From assembly GCA_014801985.1 (NCBI GenBank), contig JAAVDD010000041.1:1-61929 (forward strand): DNA of 61,929 nt. Direction: 5' to 3'. This stretch comes from Bacteroides sp. (lineage in GTDB: Bacteria; Bacteroidota; Bacteroidia; Bacteroidales; Muribaculaceae). Made by a program: the position numbers and the translations under genes. The notes beneath the pieces were generated by a model. That model had not been told where the DNA came from, made no database searches, and saw nothing but the letters and a program-made list of their open reading frames with translations. Below are positions 8,312 through 17,045 of the stretch, in pieces (within the stretch, counting starts at the first letter, position 1; each line of letters opens with the position of its first letter).

Positions 8312-8686
8312 ATGGAAAAACTTACGACAAAAGAGGAAGAAGTACTGGATCTATTCTGGAAGAAAGGTCCGCTTTATGTGAGGGAAATTGTAGAACTTTA
8401 TGGGGATCCCAAACCTCATTTCAACACAATTTCCACTATAGTTCGTTCTCTTGAGGAAAAGGGATATGTAGGGCATACTCAGAGAGGCAAATCATATCAA
8501 TATCATGCAATCATTGCAGAAGAAGATATGGGAAGAAGATCTCTCGCGTCAATCGTTGGAAGATATTTCAAGAATTCATATTTGCGGGTCGTTTCTTCAT
8601 TTATGGAGGATGGCAATATTCCTGTGGAAGATCTAAGACGTCTTCTTGATGAAGTTGAGAATGCACATAAAGACAAAACAGATTGA
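8312..8686 (+). CDS. BlaI/MecI/CopY-family transcriptional repressor
   Basis: 124-aa winged-helix repressor. The N-terminal DNA-binding domain (about 1-75) has the family pattern LTTKEEEVLDLFW and NTISTIVRSLEEKGYV. The C-terminal helices serve dimerisation and, in the family, proteolytic inactivation by the partner M56 peptidase. It runs directly into the M56 gene (stop at 8684-8686, next ATG at 8689). This is the usual Bacteroidetes arrangement in which the pair controls downstream outer-membrane genes rather than beta-lactamase. A perfect dyad upstream is the probable autoregulatory operator. Confidence 0.92.
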   Translation: MEKLTTKEEEVLDLFWKKGPLYVREIVELYGDPKPHFNTISTIVRSLEEKGYVGHTQRGKSYQYHAIIAEEDMGRRSLASIVGRYFKNSYLRVVSSFMEDGNIPVEDLRRLLDEVENAHKDKTD

Positions 8687-8688
8687 AT

Positions 8689-9998
8689 ATGGGTGTATTT
8701 TTTTCATATACTCTTACAGCTTCGGTTGTCATATTGTTGCTTTATCCGGTAATGTGTCAAATTGTGAATCGAAGTGCATCTTTTCAAATCAATAGAATAA
8801 TCATAATCCTTGGAATTGTGATTAGTCTTATTATGGCCTATCTGTTTGATATATATGCGCTATCGTTTACTTTTGATTTATCTCTTGGCAGTTTAAGTAT
8901 AGAAGAAGGTGAAAAATTCAACTCTATCGATGATAATACCATAAACTTCACTCAAAAGTGTAATTTATTAATACCTTTTCCGTGGTTATCCATTCTTATC
9001 CTGATATATTTTACAGGGGCTTTTGTATTATTATGTAGAGAATTCATTTCATTTCTACAACTTTTCATAATGATCGTGAGAAGTAAAAAACTAAAAATGG
9101 GAAATATAAAATCTGTAGGATAGAAGATGAGAATATAGCTCCTTTCAGCTGGAGCAAATATATTTTTCTGCAAGATTTTGAAGCGGATAGTATGGACAGT
9201 ACCTATATTCACGAAAGGGCTCATGCAGATAAACGGCATTGGATTGATGTTCTTTTTGCAGATCTTTTTTGTATCATTCTTTGGTATAATCCTTTTGCAT
9301 GGAAGACCAGGCAACTTCTAAGATTAAATCATGAGTTTGAAGCAGATGCGGCAGTAATAAGGTCTGGTATCGATATATATGACTACCAGCGAATACTCAT
9401 AACAAAAGCAATGGGTATGAGAGAAATTCCATTATCCAACAATTTTGCCGCAGACAAACGAAGTTTCCGCAAGAGAGTGCTGGTAATGAGTAGAAAAACT
9501 TCTTCGAGAAAGCCATTGATGATTGCTATTTTTGCTATTCCCGCTATAATACTTTCCGGAGTATTAGTATCCATTCCAGCTTATATGAAATTTCTTTCCT
9601 TTATCTCCGATTATAGCATTAACAAAGAAATACTTACACTAATTGATCATAAGCAAATGCCCTCCATTGCAAAAGTAACGGATATTAAGATAGAAAAATC
9701 TGGGGAGGATACTGATTTATTTACTATAATTCCAAATCCAATCGAAGACCAGACAGCGTTAGCGGAGATTATAAGACACTCACTTGAAACAATTGAGTCT
9801 GCTAAAGAAACAAAAGTAAATATTGAAATTGTGGTGGATGAAGATGGAAATATCAATGATGTTTTAACGAGACCCGACGATGCTTTAATCGCAATAGTCG
9901 TAAAGCAAAATCTAAAAGGCGTAAAATTTGAGCAGATATTGGACAACGGTAGACCGATAAAGACCCACTTCAATATACCTATACAAATAGTTAAATAA
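8689..9998 (+). pseudogene. BlaR1-like M56 peptidase with TonB-C domain, broken by a 1-nt frameshift
   Basis: Membrane sensor-protease that in this family cleaves the partner BlaI repressor. The N-terminal part (8689-9123) has hydrophobic helices, then stops. The rest is open from 9192 (ATG) to 9998 in the -1 frame and carries the zinc motif HERAH (9210-9224), the downstream ExxAD motif (FEADAAV), and a C-terminal TonB-C-like domain (VVDEDGNIND ... FNIPIQIV). Reading through with one extra A in the A6 run at 9085-9090 restores a continuous protein: ...SKKTKNGKYKICRIEDENIAPFSW... A single-base deletion in a homopolymer (A7 to A6) therefore explains the break. A sequencing error, slippage-based phase variation or real loss of function are all possible. 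Confidence 0.85.
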
Positions 9999-10069
9999 TA
10001 CTATAAAATGGTGTAATTAATCCGTATATGGAGGCCAAACTCTTGGTGTCCGGCCATTCTTATATCCTT

Positions 10070-12670
10070 ATGAAAAAGAATATTCTGATAATTACAATAA
10101 TACAATGCACTGTGCTACATGTCTTTAGTCAGAGCAAGGTAAGCGGTATTATCAAAAATACCGAAAGTTGGTCGGTTGACTATATTAGTGTCACTGCCTC
10201 GCCTGCCAATGCACCGAAAACGATATTGGCATATACCTTCACCGATGAAAACGGCAAGTTCCAGATGTCTGTGAAAAGCGAGTGCGACAGCCTCATTCTA
10301 AAAGCGACGAGTATTGAAATTGCCCCTGCACAGATAACAGTGCCTAACCGCACCGGCAGTTATGAAATCATTGTGGCGAATCGTTCTGTCGAATTGAAAG
10401 AGGTAGTTGTAAAGTCGAAGAAAGTCTATTCGCAGGGAGATACAATCAATTATAATGTCGGCTCTTTCCTCTCGCAGACAGACCAATCTATAGCCGATGT
10501 CTTGAAGAAAATGCCGGGCATAACGGTTTCGGATGCCGGGCAGGTGTCATATCAGGGCAAACCTATCAAGAATTTCTACATCGAGGGTCTTGATCTTATG
10601 AAAGGGCATTATGGTATTGCAACCAATAACATCGACCCCAACAATATTGCCACTGTGCAGGTGCTTGAAAACCATCAGGACATAAAGGCTCTCAAAGGGT
10701 TGCGCCCTGAGGAACAGGCCTCGATAAACCTACGGCTAAAAGAGGGAGTGAAAGGTGTGTTTAATCTCATTGCCTCAATAGGAGGAGGGTATGGCAAAGA
10801 AGAACTATGGAATAACTTCGCGATAGCAACATATTTTTGCCGCAACAGCCAGTTTCTCGCCACATACAAGGGTAACAACACCGGCGGGGACTTATCGCAG
10901 GAACTGTATTCCTTCGACAATGATTATTCGCGCACAAGCAATATCTCGACCATCTCCATGCCGTCAGCTCCGGGGATCGACAAGCGTTTCTACTATTTCA
11001 ACCGCTCGCACAACGCCACATTCAACAACGTATATCGCATAGGAAAATATGGGGAATTGGGTATCAATGCTGCATATCTGAACGACCGTGATACGAGGCA
11101 GAGCCATTCGGCGACTACCAATTATCTCCCTGATGGCGGAGTGAATACCATTGACGAAATGATGAACGGCACAGCTCGTATGCAGAATGCATACGGTGAC
11201 CTGACCTATATGAACAACGGCGATGAGAATTACCTCAAAGAGCAAATGAAATTTGATTGGAGCGTTACCGATGCCGACAGCAGGATTATAGCTGGAGGCG
11301 ACAATATTAACCAGATCGGTAAGACCGACACATACCGCTTGCTCAATAAATTCCACATGACGCACCGTAATTCCTCCGACCGTGGCTTTGAGATTTCCTC
11401 GCTTGTCAACTTGGAAAAGAGACCGCACAGCCTGTCTGTTTCTCCCAATCTGTTCCCCGACATCATACCGTGTGATATGTTGTATCAGCATGTGGCTTTC
11501 TGCAATATTTCCACCGAGAATCGCGCAGGATTACTGTCTGTCTTTAAGGTTGGCAATTTCACGCTTCACCCTTCGGCAATTGTCAACTATCATCACAATT
11601 CACTCGAAAGCAGACTCGACGCCGCAGATAACGACCTGACGCTCGACTATCTCGATGCCGGAGTCGGAGCAGAAATTATGTTCAGCACCCGAAAAATCCA
11701 TACCTCGCTATATCTGCCAATGAAATACCGCCTATTCCGGCTCAACAACAGACTTGACGGCAATATTACCGACAAAAACCATTTTCGTGTCGAGCCGTCG
11801 TTGAACTTTACATATAAATTCAACAGCAGCCATAACCTCAAAGCGGCGGGAATGCTTAACTATATGACACCTTCGATTGAAACTTTGTATTCCGGTCACA
11901 TACTGACATCTTATCGTGAGTTGTCCGCTTACAATGTGGCAGGTCTATACGAAGGTATGAACCAGCATTACTCTTTGGGATATGATTTCAATAACATACT
12001 TTCAATGAGCTTCGCAGGGGCAGAAATTTCATGGAACAGACAGTCGCCCGAAGTGCTTTATGGCTCCTATTACGACGGTATCGTACAACGCACCATTAGC
12101 CGTCGCACGTCGGAGAATGGGGAAATGATCTCGACAAAAATCCATGCAAGTCAGGGATTCGATTGGCGACGTCTGAAAATCGGAGTATCGGTTGATTATT
12201 CCTATTATGATAGTCCGCTGCTCGTTCAGGAAGAGGTGTTGCGCTACTCCGGCAACAGTATAGGAATGAATGCCGACATCAGCCTGAACCCGTTCAAATG
12301 GCTGGGCGTGACTTACCAAGGCAGCTACACGCAATCGGCGACGCAGCAGAAAGGGAATGACGGTTTTCCATGGCTGCGCACAGTAACGGACAAGGCTTCC
12401 CTTGACTTTTCACTTCCCGGAGGCATTACGTTGAATACGTCGCTCTACCATTACTTCAACAACTTCAACGAAGGTGACAAGTCTTTTCTTATGCTTAATG
12501 CCGAAGCGAAGTACACAATAAAGCGTTTCAGCTTTACGCTGTCATGCGATAATTTGCTTAACCGTAAAATGTATGTTTACTCCAGTCTATCGGCTCTCAC
12601 AGAATCAAAGGCAATCTATGACATACGCCCTTGCAGTGTATTACTTAAAATACGATTCAGAATATTTTAA
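10070..12670 (+). CDS. Outer-membrane beta-barrel protein with carboxypeptidase-regulatory-like domain
   Basis: About 866-aa outer-membrane protein. The start at 10070 is chosen because MKKNILIITIIQC opens a proper signal peptide; the frame extends 14 codons further up. A carboxypeptidase-regulatory-like domain (about 20-105, with TDENGKFQM), a plug-like domain (about 115-240, with LKKMPGITV and PIKNFYIEGLDLM) and a long barrel ending in a strand with terminal Phe (RFRIF) follow. This is the TonB-plug-type barrel that accompanies GLPGLI proteins. It lies 71 bp after the M56 gene and 12 bp before the GLPGLI gene. Codons ending in C or G (cgc, ggc, aac, gcc) are clearly more frequent here than in the AT-rich blaI/M56 genes, hinting at a different history. 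Confidence 0.88.
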   Translation: MKKNILIITIIQCTVLHVFSQSKVSGIIKNTESWSVDYISVTASPANAPKTILAYTFTDENGKFQMSVKSECDSLILKATSIEIAPAQITVPNRTGSYEIIVANRSVELKEVVVKSKKVYSQGDTINYNVGSFLSQTDQSIADVLKKMPGITVSDAGQVSYQGKPIKNFYIEGLDLMKGHYGIATNNIDPNNIATVQVLENHQDIKALKGLRPEEQASINLRLKEGVKGVFNLIASIGGGYGKEELWNNFAIATYFCRNSQFLATYKGNNTGGDLSQELYSFDNDYSRTSNISTISMPSAPGIDKRFYYFNRSHNATFNNVYRIGKYGELGINAAYLNDRDTRQSHSATTNYLPDGGVNTIDEMMNGTARMQNAYGDLTYMNNGDENYLKEQMKFDWSVTDADSRIIAGGDNINQIGKTDTYRLLNKFHMTHRNSSDRGFEISSLVNLEKRPHSLSVSPNLFPDIIPCDMLYQHVAFCNISTENRAGLLSVFKVGNFTLHPSAIVNYHHNSLESRLDAADNDLTLDYLDAGVGAEIMFSTRKIHTSLYLPMKYRLFRLNNRLDGNITDKNHFRVEPSLNFTYKFNSSHNLKAAGMLNYMTPSIETLYSGHILTSYRELSAYNVAGLYEGMNQHYSLGYDFNNILSMSFAGAEISWNRQSPEVLYGSYYDGIVQRTISRRTSENGEMISTKIHASQGFDWRRLKIGVSVDYSYYDSPLLVQEEVLRYSGNSIGMNADISLNPFKWLGVTYQGSYTQSATQQKGNDGFPWLRTVTDKASLDFSLPGGITLNTSLYHYFNNFNEGDKSFLMLNAEAKYTIKRFSFTLSCDNLLNRKMYVYSSLSALTESKAIYDIRPCSVLLKIRFRIF

Positions 12671-12682
12671 AATTCAAAGATA

Positions 12683-13537
12683 ATGAAACACTTAATTCTA
12701 ATCATCTGCGCCATACTTTGCATAGAAGTATCTGCACAAGAAACATGTTCCCGTATCATAGACAAAGCACTACCGGTAGATACAGCCCGATACAAGGTAA
12801 CATATTCGTTGAAATATAAATTACATCCTGACCAAAGGGATGCCTTCAACGACACACGAATTGTGCAGATAGGGAAACACAGTGTCAAAGACTACAGCGA
12901 CATTATAAACCATTTTGATTCGCTGGCAACCGAACAAGTCAGGCATGGTGCAGAATCTTATTCCAATGTATCAGGTAATCCGTGGCCTTTGGAAATCATC
13001 AGACCCATTCGAGATGACAGAGCTGATTTGAAATACCGCCTGTCAATATCCGCTTTCCTTGTGTATTCAGATTCTGTTCCAACGCTGGAATGGAGTTTCT
13101 GCGATGAAGCCACCGATTCGATTATGGGCTATGAGTGTCGTAAGGCAGCTACGGAATTTGCCGGGCGTAATTATACAGCATGGTTTACACCTGAAATTCC
13201 ATTACCTTTCGGGCCTTACAAATTCGGAGGTCTGCCGGGTCTGATTCTAAAAATCGAAGATGCCGAACAACAATTTATCTGGGAGGCAAAGGGTTTTGAA
13301 CGCACAAACGCACCCATAATGGAATATACATACCGTGACGGCAACGACAAACGGTGCACGGCAGCAGATGTTGAAAAGACTCTTGTACGCTATTTTAAAT
13401 CTCCGGTAGGATTTATGATTTCAGAGATGGGGGGCGATAGTGGTAAAGTTCGAATTGTCGGCAAAGATGGTAAAGTTATGAATAACGCTAATGCAACCCA
13501 AATGGCAATTCCATATAAGCCCCTTGAAATAAAATGA
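12683..13537 (+). CDS. GLPGLI family protein
   Basis: 284-aa exported protein of the Bacteroidetes-specific GLPGLI family. The signature GLPGLILKI is present at about residues 188-196, preceded by the usual WFTPEIPLPFGPYKF stretch, after an N-terminal signal peptide (ending EVSAQE). Members are periplasmic or surface proteins of unknown function that occur beside carboxypeptidase-regulatory-domain barrels, as here, with 12 bp separating the two genes. Together with the upstream BlaI/M56 pair it completes a regulator/barrel/GLPGLI module. The stop codon lies inside the left arm of the terminator hairpin. Confidence 0.92.
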   Translation: MKHLILIICAILCIEVSAQETCSRIIDKALPVDTARYKVTYSLKYKLHPDQRDAFNDTRIVQIGKHSVKDYSDIINHFDSLATEQVRHGAESYSNVSGNPWPLEIIRPIRDDRADLKYRLSISAFLVYSDSVPTLEWSFCDEATDSIMGYECRKAATEFAGRNYTAWFTPEIPLPFGPYKFGGLPGLILKIEDAEQQFIWEAKGFERTNAPIMEYTYRDGNDKRCTAADVEKTLVRYFKSPVGFMISEMGGDSGKVRIVGKDGKVMNNANATQMAIPYKPLEIK

Positions 13538-13564
13538 AGGTGTCTATTTAGATACCTTCATTTT
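13531..13564. terminator. Bidirectional terminator between GLPGLI and esterase genes
   Basis: 15-bp stem with one mismatch (AAAATGAAGGT at 13531 against ACCTTCATTTT ending 13564) and a 4-nt loop, A-rich on the left and T-rich on the right. It serves both convergent genes and overlaps the GLPGLI stop codon. Confidence 0.75.
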
Positions 13565-13567
13565 ACC

Positions 13568-14242
13568 TTAAGAGTTGGTGTAAAGGGCAGTGAAAGCTTT
13601 ATTCAGACGAGGAATAGGATCGGAGTAATGGTCTCCGGGCACGCTTTGAAACTCCACATCGATTCCTGCAGTATGAAGCAATTTGAGAATTTCTTGAGTA
13701 TCGACTCCAACTGTTGAGAAAGCCTTTACTTTCGAATTTGATTCTTTGTCGCCAAGAAGAAAATAACCTTTGCCGGTTTTGTGTGGAATGGTCTGGCTTT
13801 TCATCCACTCAACAAAGCCTTCATACCAGAATGAACCGGATAGGGAAGCAATGTTATGAAAGGTGTCACAGAGCATCCATTCCCATAGCGCAAACAGACC
13901 GGACATTGAGACACCGACAAGAGAGCGTTCCACATCTTCATTCATTCCAAGTGAGGATTCAATCTTAGGAATGACACTTTCCCGGAGAAGATCAAGGAAT
14001 TCAGGCGATTCCCCTTTAAAATCGGGCGATCCTTTAGGTACTCCCGGAGCTTTCCACGGACTGAATACATTCTCCCAGTCCATACCGGTGATTACTACAA
14101 TCGTCACTCCATATTTCTCTGCTGCCGGTTCGATCCAGTCCGCCAGCATATCCATAGGATATAATATGTATGCTATCTTACTCTTGCAGCTGCTTTGGCT
14201 GCAAAGACAATGAAGTCTGTCAATCTCAATCTTCTGTTCCAT
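13568..14242 (-). CDS. Alpha/beta-hydrolase esterase, cytoplasmic
   Basis: 224-aa hydrolase without a signal peptide. The nucleophile elbow is GVSMSG (about residues 109-114) and a likely catalytic His is in PGDHYSDPIP. The fold matches the esterase-D/Fes-like group (PF00756-type). Its 5' end overlaps the 3' end of the GNAT gene by 17 bp, so the two are coupled. The substrate is unknown. The upstream neighbours on the same strand are a uvrA fragment and a broken adenylation enzyme, so this gene may be a survivor of a larger lost cluster. Confidence 0.8.
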   Translation of the reverse strand: MEQKIEIDRLHCLCSQSSCKSKIAYILYPMDMLADWIEPAAEKYGVTIVVITGMDWENVFSPWKAPGVPKGSPDFKGESPEFLDLLRESVIPKIESSLGMNEDVERSLVGVSMSGLFALWEWMLCDTFHNIASLSGSFWYEGFVEWMKSQTIPHKTGKGYFLLGDKESNSKVKAFSTVGVDTQEILKLLHTAGIDVEFQSVPGDHYSDPIPRLNKAFTALYTNS

Positions 14243-14681
14243 AATATTTCATCATATCGGGCATATCCTTAAATCCCAGCGACGTGTAGACAGGTTTACC
14301 ATCCGCCGTGGTTTCAAGGTATATTTTATCGCATCCAAGTCTTTGTGCCTCCTTAATAAGCCGGGAGACAATGTGATGTGCCACTCCTTGATTTCGAAAC
14401 GTTTCACGCACGTATATGTTCATTAGATAGGCGCATCGCCCGGAGGGATTATCGGGTGAAGGCAACTCTTCAGTGATACAGATTGCTCCGCAGCCGGCCT
14501 CCTCTCCATCTATTGTAGCCACAAATGCCAAGTGGGTTCCATCATCGATATGCTTCAGGTAATATTGGCGATTGGCGACTAAAAGACGCTTGTCAGGCTT
14601 TTGTCCGAAGACATTACTGATAACTTCCTCGCGCCAACGCATTAGGGTAGGCATTGCCTTTATTTCTTTGAGTTCGATCAT
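14226..14681 (-). CDS. GNAT-family N-acetyltransferase
   Basis: 151-aa acetyltransferase. The acetyl-CoA binding motif A is visible around YVRETFRNQGVAHHIVSRL, followed by a C-terminal segment typical of small GNATs (IYLETTADGKPVYTSLGF). The substrate (amino group of a small molecule, peptide or protein) cannot be deduced. It overlaps the esterase downstream by 17 bp and begins 4 bp after the stop of the uvrA fragment. Confidence 0.88.
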   Translation of the reverse strand: MIELKEIKAMPTLMRWREEVISNVFGQKPDKRLLVANRQYYLKHIDDGTHLAFVATIDGEEAGCGAICITEELPSPDNPSGRCAYLMNIYVRETFRNQGVAHHIVSRLIKEAQRLGCDKIYLETTADGKPVYTSLGFKDMPDMMKYYGTED

Positions 14682-14685
14682 AATC

Positions 14686-14940
14686 TTATTGATTTATAAA
14701 ACGGCCCGTCACGCTCTCTTTATTATTTGCAACCTCTTCAGGTGTCCCGACCGCAACAATCCGACCTCCATCGATGCCTCCGTCCGGTCCCATATCAATG
14801 ATATAATCGGCATTACGGATTACATCCATGTCATGCACTATTACCACGACAGTTGCTCCCAGATTGATGAGCTGCTGGAATACATTAAGTAAGGTCCGGA
14901 CATCAAGGGGATGCAGACCGATAGTCGGTTCATCAAAAGA
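14686..14940 (-). pseudogene. uvrA-like 3' fragment (about 84 codons)
   Basis: On the minus strand this reads, without a start codon, from [14 protein letters not shown] through [21 protein letters not shown] to GTPEEVANN and a stop at 14686-14688. This is the Walker B/D-loop (DEPTIGLH), H-loop and C-terminal tail of a UvrA or UvrA-like ABC ATPase. Everything before the Walker B Asp is missing. Upstream sequence is the tail of the adenylation pseudogene, whose stop codon is at 14942-14944. The junction at about 14935-14941 marks a deletion or insertion breakpoint. It cannot encode a functional protein. Confidence 0.85.
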
Positions 14941-14941
14941 T

Positions 14942-15791
14942 TTATTTATAAGAACCCTCTTTAAGTACCTTGGGAAGTGCCTTCATATCTATTTTTCCAC
15001 GATGTGTGAGTGGGAGCTCTTTCATTTCCACGAAAAACTCAGGTACCATGAAGTCGGTGAGTTTTGATTTCAGATATTCTTTCACATCGTGTAATGAAAA
15101 TCCCTTTTGTGGAACTATATACGCCACAAGAAAGTGTAAACCTGCTTCATCAAGGAATGCGCGGACAATCCCTCGTTCCACTTCCGGGAATTCATTCAGG
15201 ACATTCTCTACTTCCTCTGGCTCCACACGTTTGCCGAGAATCATCACCTGCTCATCACGGCGGTGAAGAAAAGCCATATTACCATCGGGCATTACATAGC
15301 CCAAATCTCCGCTACGATAAAAGTGTGTACCATCGGATAGGGTAACAAAGTTGGCTTGTTCGGGAGGATTTCCAAGATAACCGCGATTCACGCCTTCACC
15401 GAAGATGCATATCTCGCCAATCTCTCCTTTTGGAAGCTCCTTTAGATTCTTATCAAGAATCTTCACCTCAACTCCTTTAATAGCCTTACCGATAGAGAAT
15501 GTGCCATCTTCCAATGGCTCGGCGTTATCAACGCGGAAATAATTGGAGCATACACAAGTCTCTGAAGGACCGTATGTATTGTAGATTTATTGCAGCTATT
15601 TGTTCGGCACCATGGTGCATCACAATCCCTACAAATTCCGGTTTCTGTTCATGAAACTTTGCAATAATAGAATCGACCATAGTATTAAGCTGAGAATAAC
15701 TAATGGTTTGGTCATCCTCAACTATTGCAGGATTTTCAGGATATTTCATTACGATATCCTTAAAGTGAGAGTATATTGTTCTTTTTTCCAT
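14942..15791 (-). pseudogene. AMP-binding (adenylation) enzyme, internal deletion plus frameshift
   Basis: Two pieces of an acyl- or aminoacyl-adenylating enzyme (ANL superfamily; NRPS A-domain/DltA-like). The N-terminal piece starts at 15791 (MEKRTIYSHFKDIV) and keeps about 66 residues, to about HHGAEQIAAI. It then runs out of frame into sequence that in the other frame reads YNTYGPSETCVC, the A5 motif. The C-terminal piece (ATG at 15514, stop at 14942) has the A7 (FYRSGDLG), A8 (RRDEQVMILGKRVEPEEVE) and A10 ([12 protein letters not shown]) motifs. Roughly 200 residues holding the P-loop region are deleted at the junction near 15583-15591. The gene is dead. It may once have activated an amino acid or aryl acid. 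Confidence 0.85.
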
Positions 15792-15804
15792 AATAATTCT
15801 TGTG

Positions 15805-15891
15805 TAAGTAAGTTCTCAAAATTAGTTAATATTATCAAATAAGTGAATGAAGTATCAGGCCAATGTTCTTTTTGCTTTTGAGCGGTCTCTT
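15805..15891. repeat. Left half of the MITE-like element (second copy)
   Basis: 87 bp matching 8010-8096 in the same orientation with six mismatches. The match ends abruptly at 15891, eight bases before the amidohydrolase stop codon, and the right half with its inverted terminus is absent. It sits exactly at the border between the decayed adenylation gene and the intact amidohydrolase, which suggests that the element took part in, or was cut by, the rearrangement. Confidence 0.7.
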
Positions 15892-15899
15892 CAGAATCT

Positions 15900-16895
15900 C
15901 TATAAATGCAGTAGTTTTTCTGCTGTAAGATGAGAGAATTTCTCCTTATCAGCATCAGATAGGGGAGCGTTCTCAATAAAGGAATTTGCATCTGTCATCG
16001 GGACGTATGGCCAGTCGGCTGAGAATACAAGTTGATCAATACCGAGTTTGTTGATACAGAATTGCAGAGCATCGACATCATAGAGACCACTGGGAGAGAT
16101 CCAGACATGCTTCTTGTAGATATTGGAGATTGTATCTGATAAACCTGTTACTTCCGGTTTGAACATCTGATCAAGACGATACAGGAAATAAGGCACCATC
16201 TCTCCCCAATGTCCGGAAATGATTTTTAATGAAGGATATTTTTCAAAGACTCCGGCAAGGATCATATGTATTACCTGCATACCTGCTTCATAATGCCATC
16301 CATAACCGTATGCGCTGAGAATAGTGTCGAGTTGATTCCCCAGACCGGTGTAATAGGAATTCACGGCATCAATGGATGTATAGTTGGGGTGTATATAGAC
16401 CGGAAGATCAAGTTCAGTCAGAGCTTCCCAGATAGGGTAATACATCTTATTATCCAGGAAAATATTTCCTGTCTGCGGACGACCGGAAATGAGTGTTCCT
16501 ACAAATCCGAGTTCTTTCACTGTTCGTCGAAGTTCGTCTGCTGCCTCTTTCGGACTATTCCAAGGTAAAGTAGCAAATGCGCGGAATCGATCAGGATAAG
16601 GGGCTACCGCCTGATGGAGTGTATCATTTGCTTCCTTAGCCATAGTAAGGGCTTCGTTGCCTGTTAGCCATTGAGTGGGATTTGTGTAGGAAACGACTTC
16701 CATATCTATGCCTGCTTCATCAAGCTCTGCAATGCGTTTCTCTCCTAATTCAAACAGATCGGGAACACTCGGTGCATCGGCAGGAGCCGGATGCATAAAT
16801 TGTTGGGCATAAGGATAAGCCTCTTGAATGGTTTTTGCCACGGCAGCTCCGATGGCCTTGCTTGACAAATGTTCCTCCAATGCTATAATTTTCAT
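15900..16895 (-). CDS. Amidohydrolase family protein (ACMSD/resorcylate-decarboxylase-like)
   Basis: 331-aa TIM-barrel amidohydrolase of the amidohydrolase-2 (PF04909) type. The N terminus MKIIALEEH has the E-x-H variant of the first metal motif seen in gamma-resorcylate and ACMS decarboxylases. Later landmarks are VYIHPNY, GHWGEMVP (metal His) and VFSADWPY (catalytic Asp), with the family-typical end TAEKLLHL. It is complete. It is divergent from a MarR regulator whose intergenic region carries a 16-bp palindrome, so repression by that MarR protein and induction by an aromatic compound is a reasonable inference. The true substrate is unknown. Confidence 0.87.
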   Translation of the reverse strand: MKIIALEEHLSSKAIGAAVAKTIQEAYPYAQQFMHPAPADAPSVPDLFELGEKRIAELDEAGIDMEVVSYTNPTQWLTGNEALTMAKEANDTLHQAVAPYPDRFRAFATLPWNSPKEAADELRRTVKELGFVGTLISGRPQTGNIFLDNKMYYPIWEALTELDLPVYIHPNYTSIDAVNSYYTGLGNQLDTILSAYGYGWHYEAGMQVIHMILAGVFEKYPSLKIISGHWGEMVPYFLYRLDQMFKPEVTGLSDTISNIYKKHVWISPSGLYDVDALQFCINKLGIDQLVFSADWPYVPMTDANSFIENAPLSDADKEKFSHLTAEKLLHL

Positions 16896-16956
16896 AATAA
16901 TCTTTATTTATCGGTAAAATTTACATATACCGAATAAACAAGTCTTATCATCAAAT

Positions 16957-16972
16957 TGTTGATATATCAACA
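16957..16972. promoter_or_regulatory. 16-bp palindrome, putative MarR operator
   Basis: TGTTGATATATCAACA is a perfect palindrome in the 150-bp gap between the divergent amidohydrolase and marR genes. Size and symmetry fit a MarR dimer site. A second, weaker dyad (TCGGTA ... TACCGA) lies at about 16908-16933. Confidence 0.6.
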
Positions 16973-17045
16973 TAAAATTATAATATTTTAGGTAAGTAAA
17001 AAATAATGATATGAAAATATTAGTAACCCTCAATAGTGAATTAAA

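Noticed and set aside
9085..9091. A AAA AAC as a programmed -1 frameshift site in the M56 gene
   Set aside because: The heptamer is in the wrong phase relative to the reading frame and no stimulatory structure was noted. A simple A7 to A6 deletion explains the data, though slippage at AAA AAA cannot be fully excluded.
8312..9998. Beta-lactam resistance locus
   Set aside because: BlaI/M56 are present but no beta-lactamase or PBP gene follows; the downstream genes are a barrel and GLPGLI protein.
10964..11491. 175-aa minus-strand frame inside the outer-membrane barrel gene
   Set aside because: Antisense to a conserved barrel; translation has no recognisable features.
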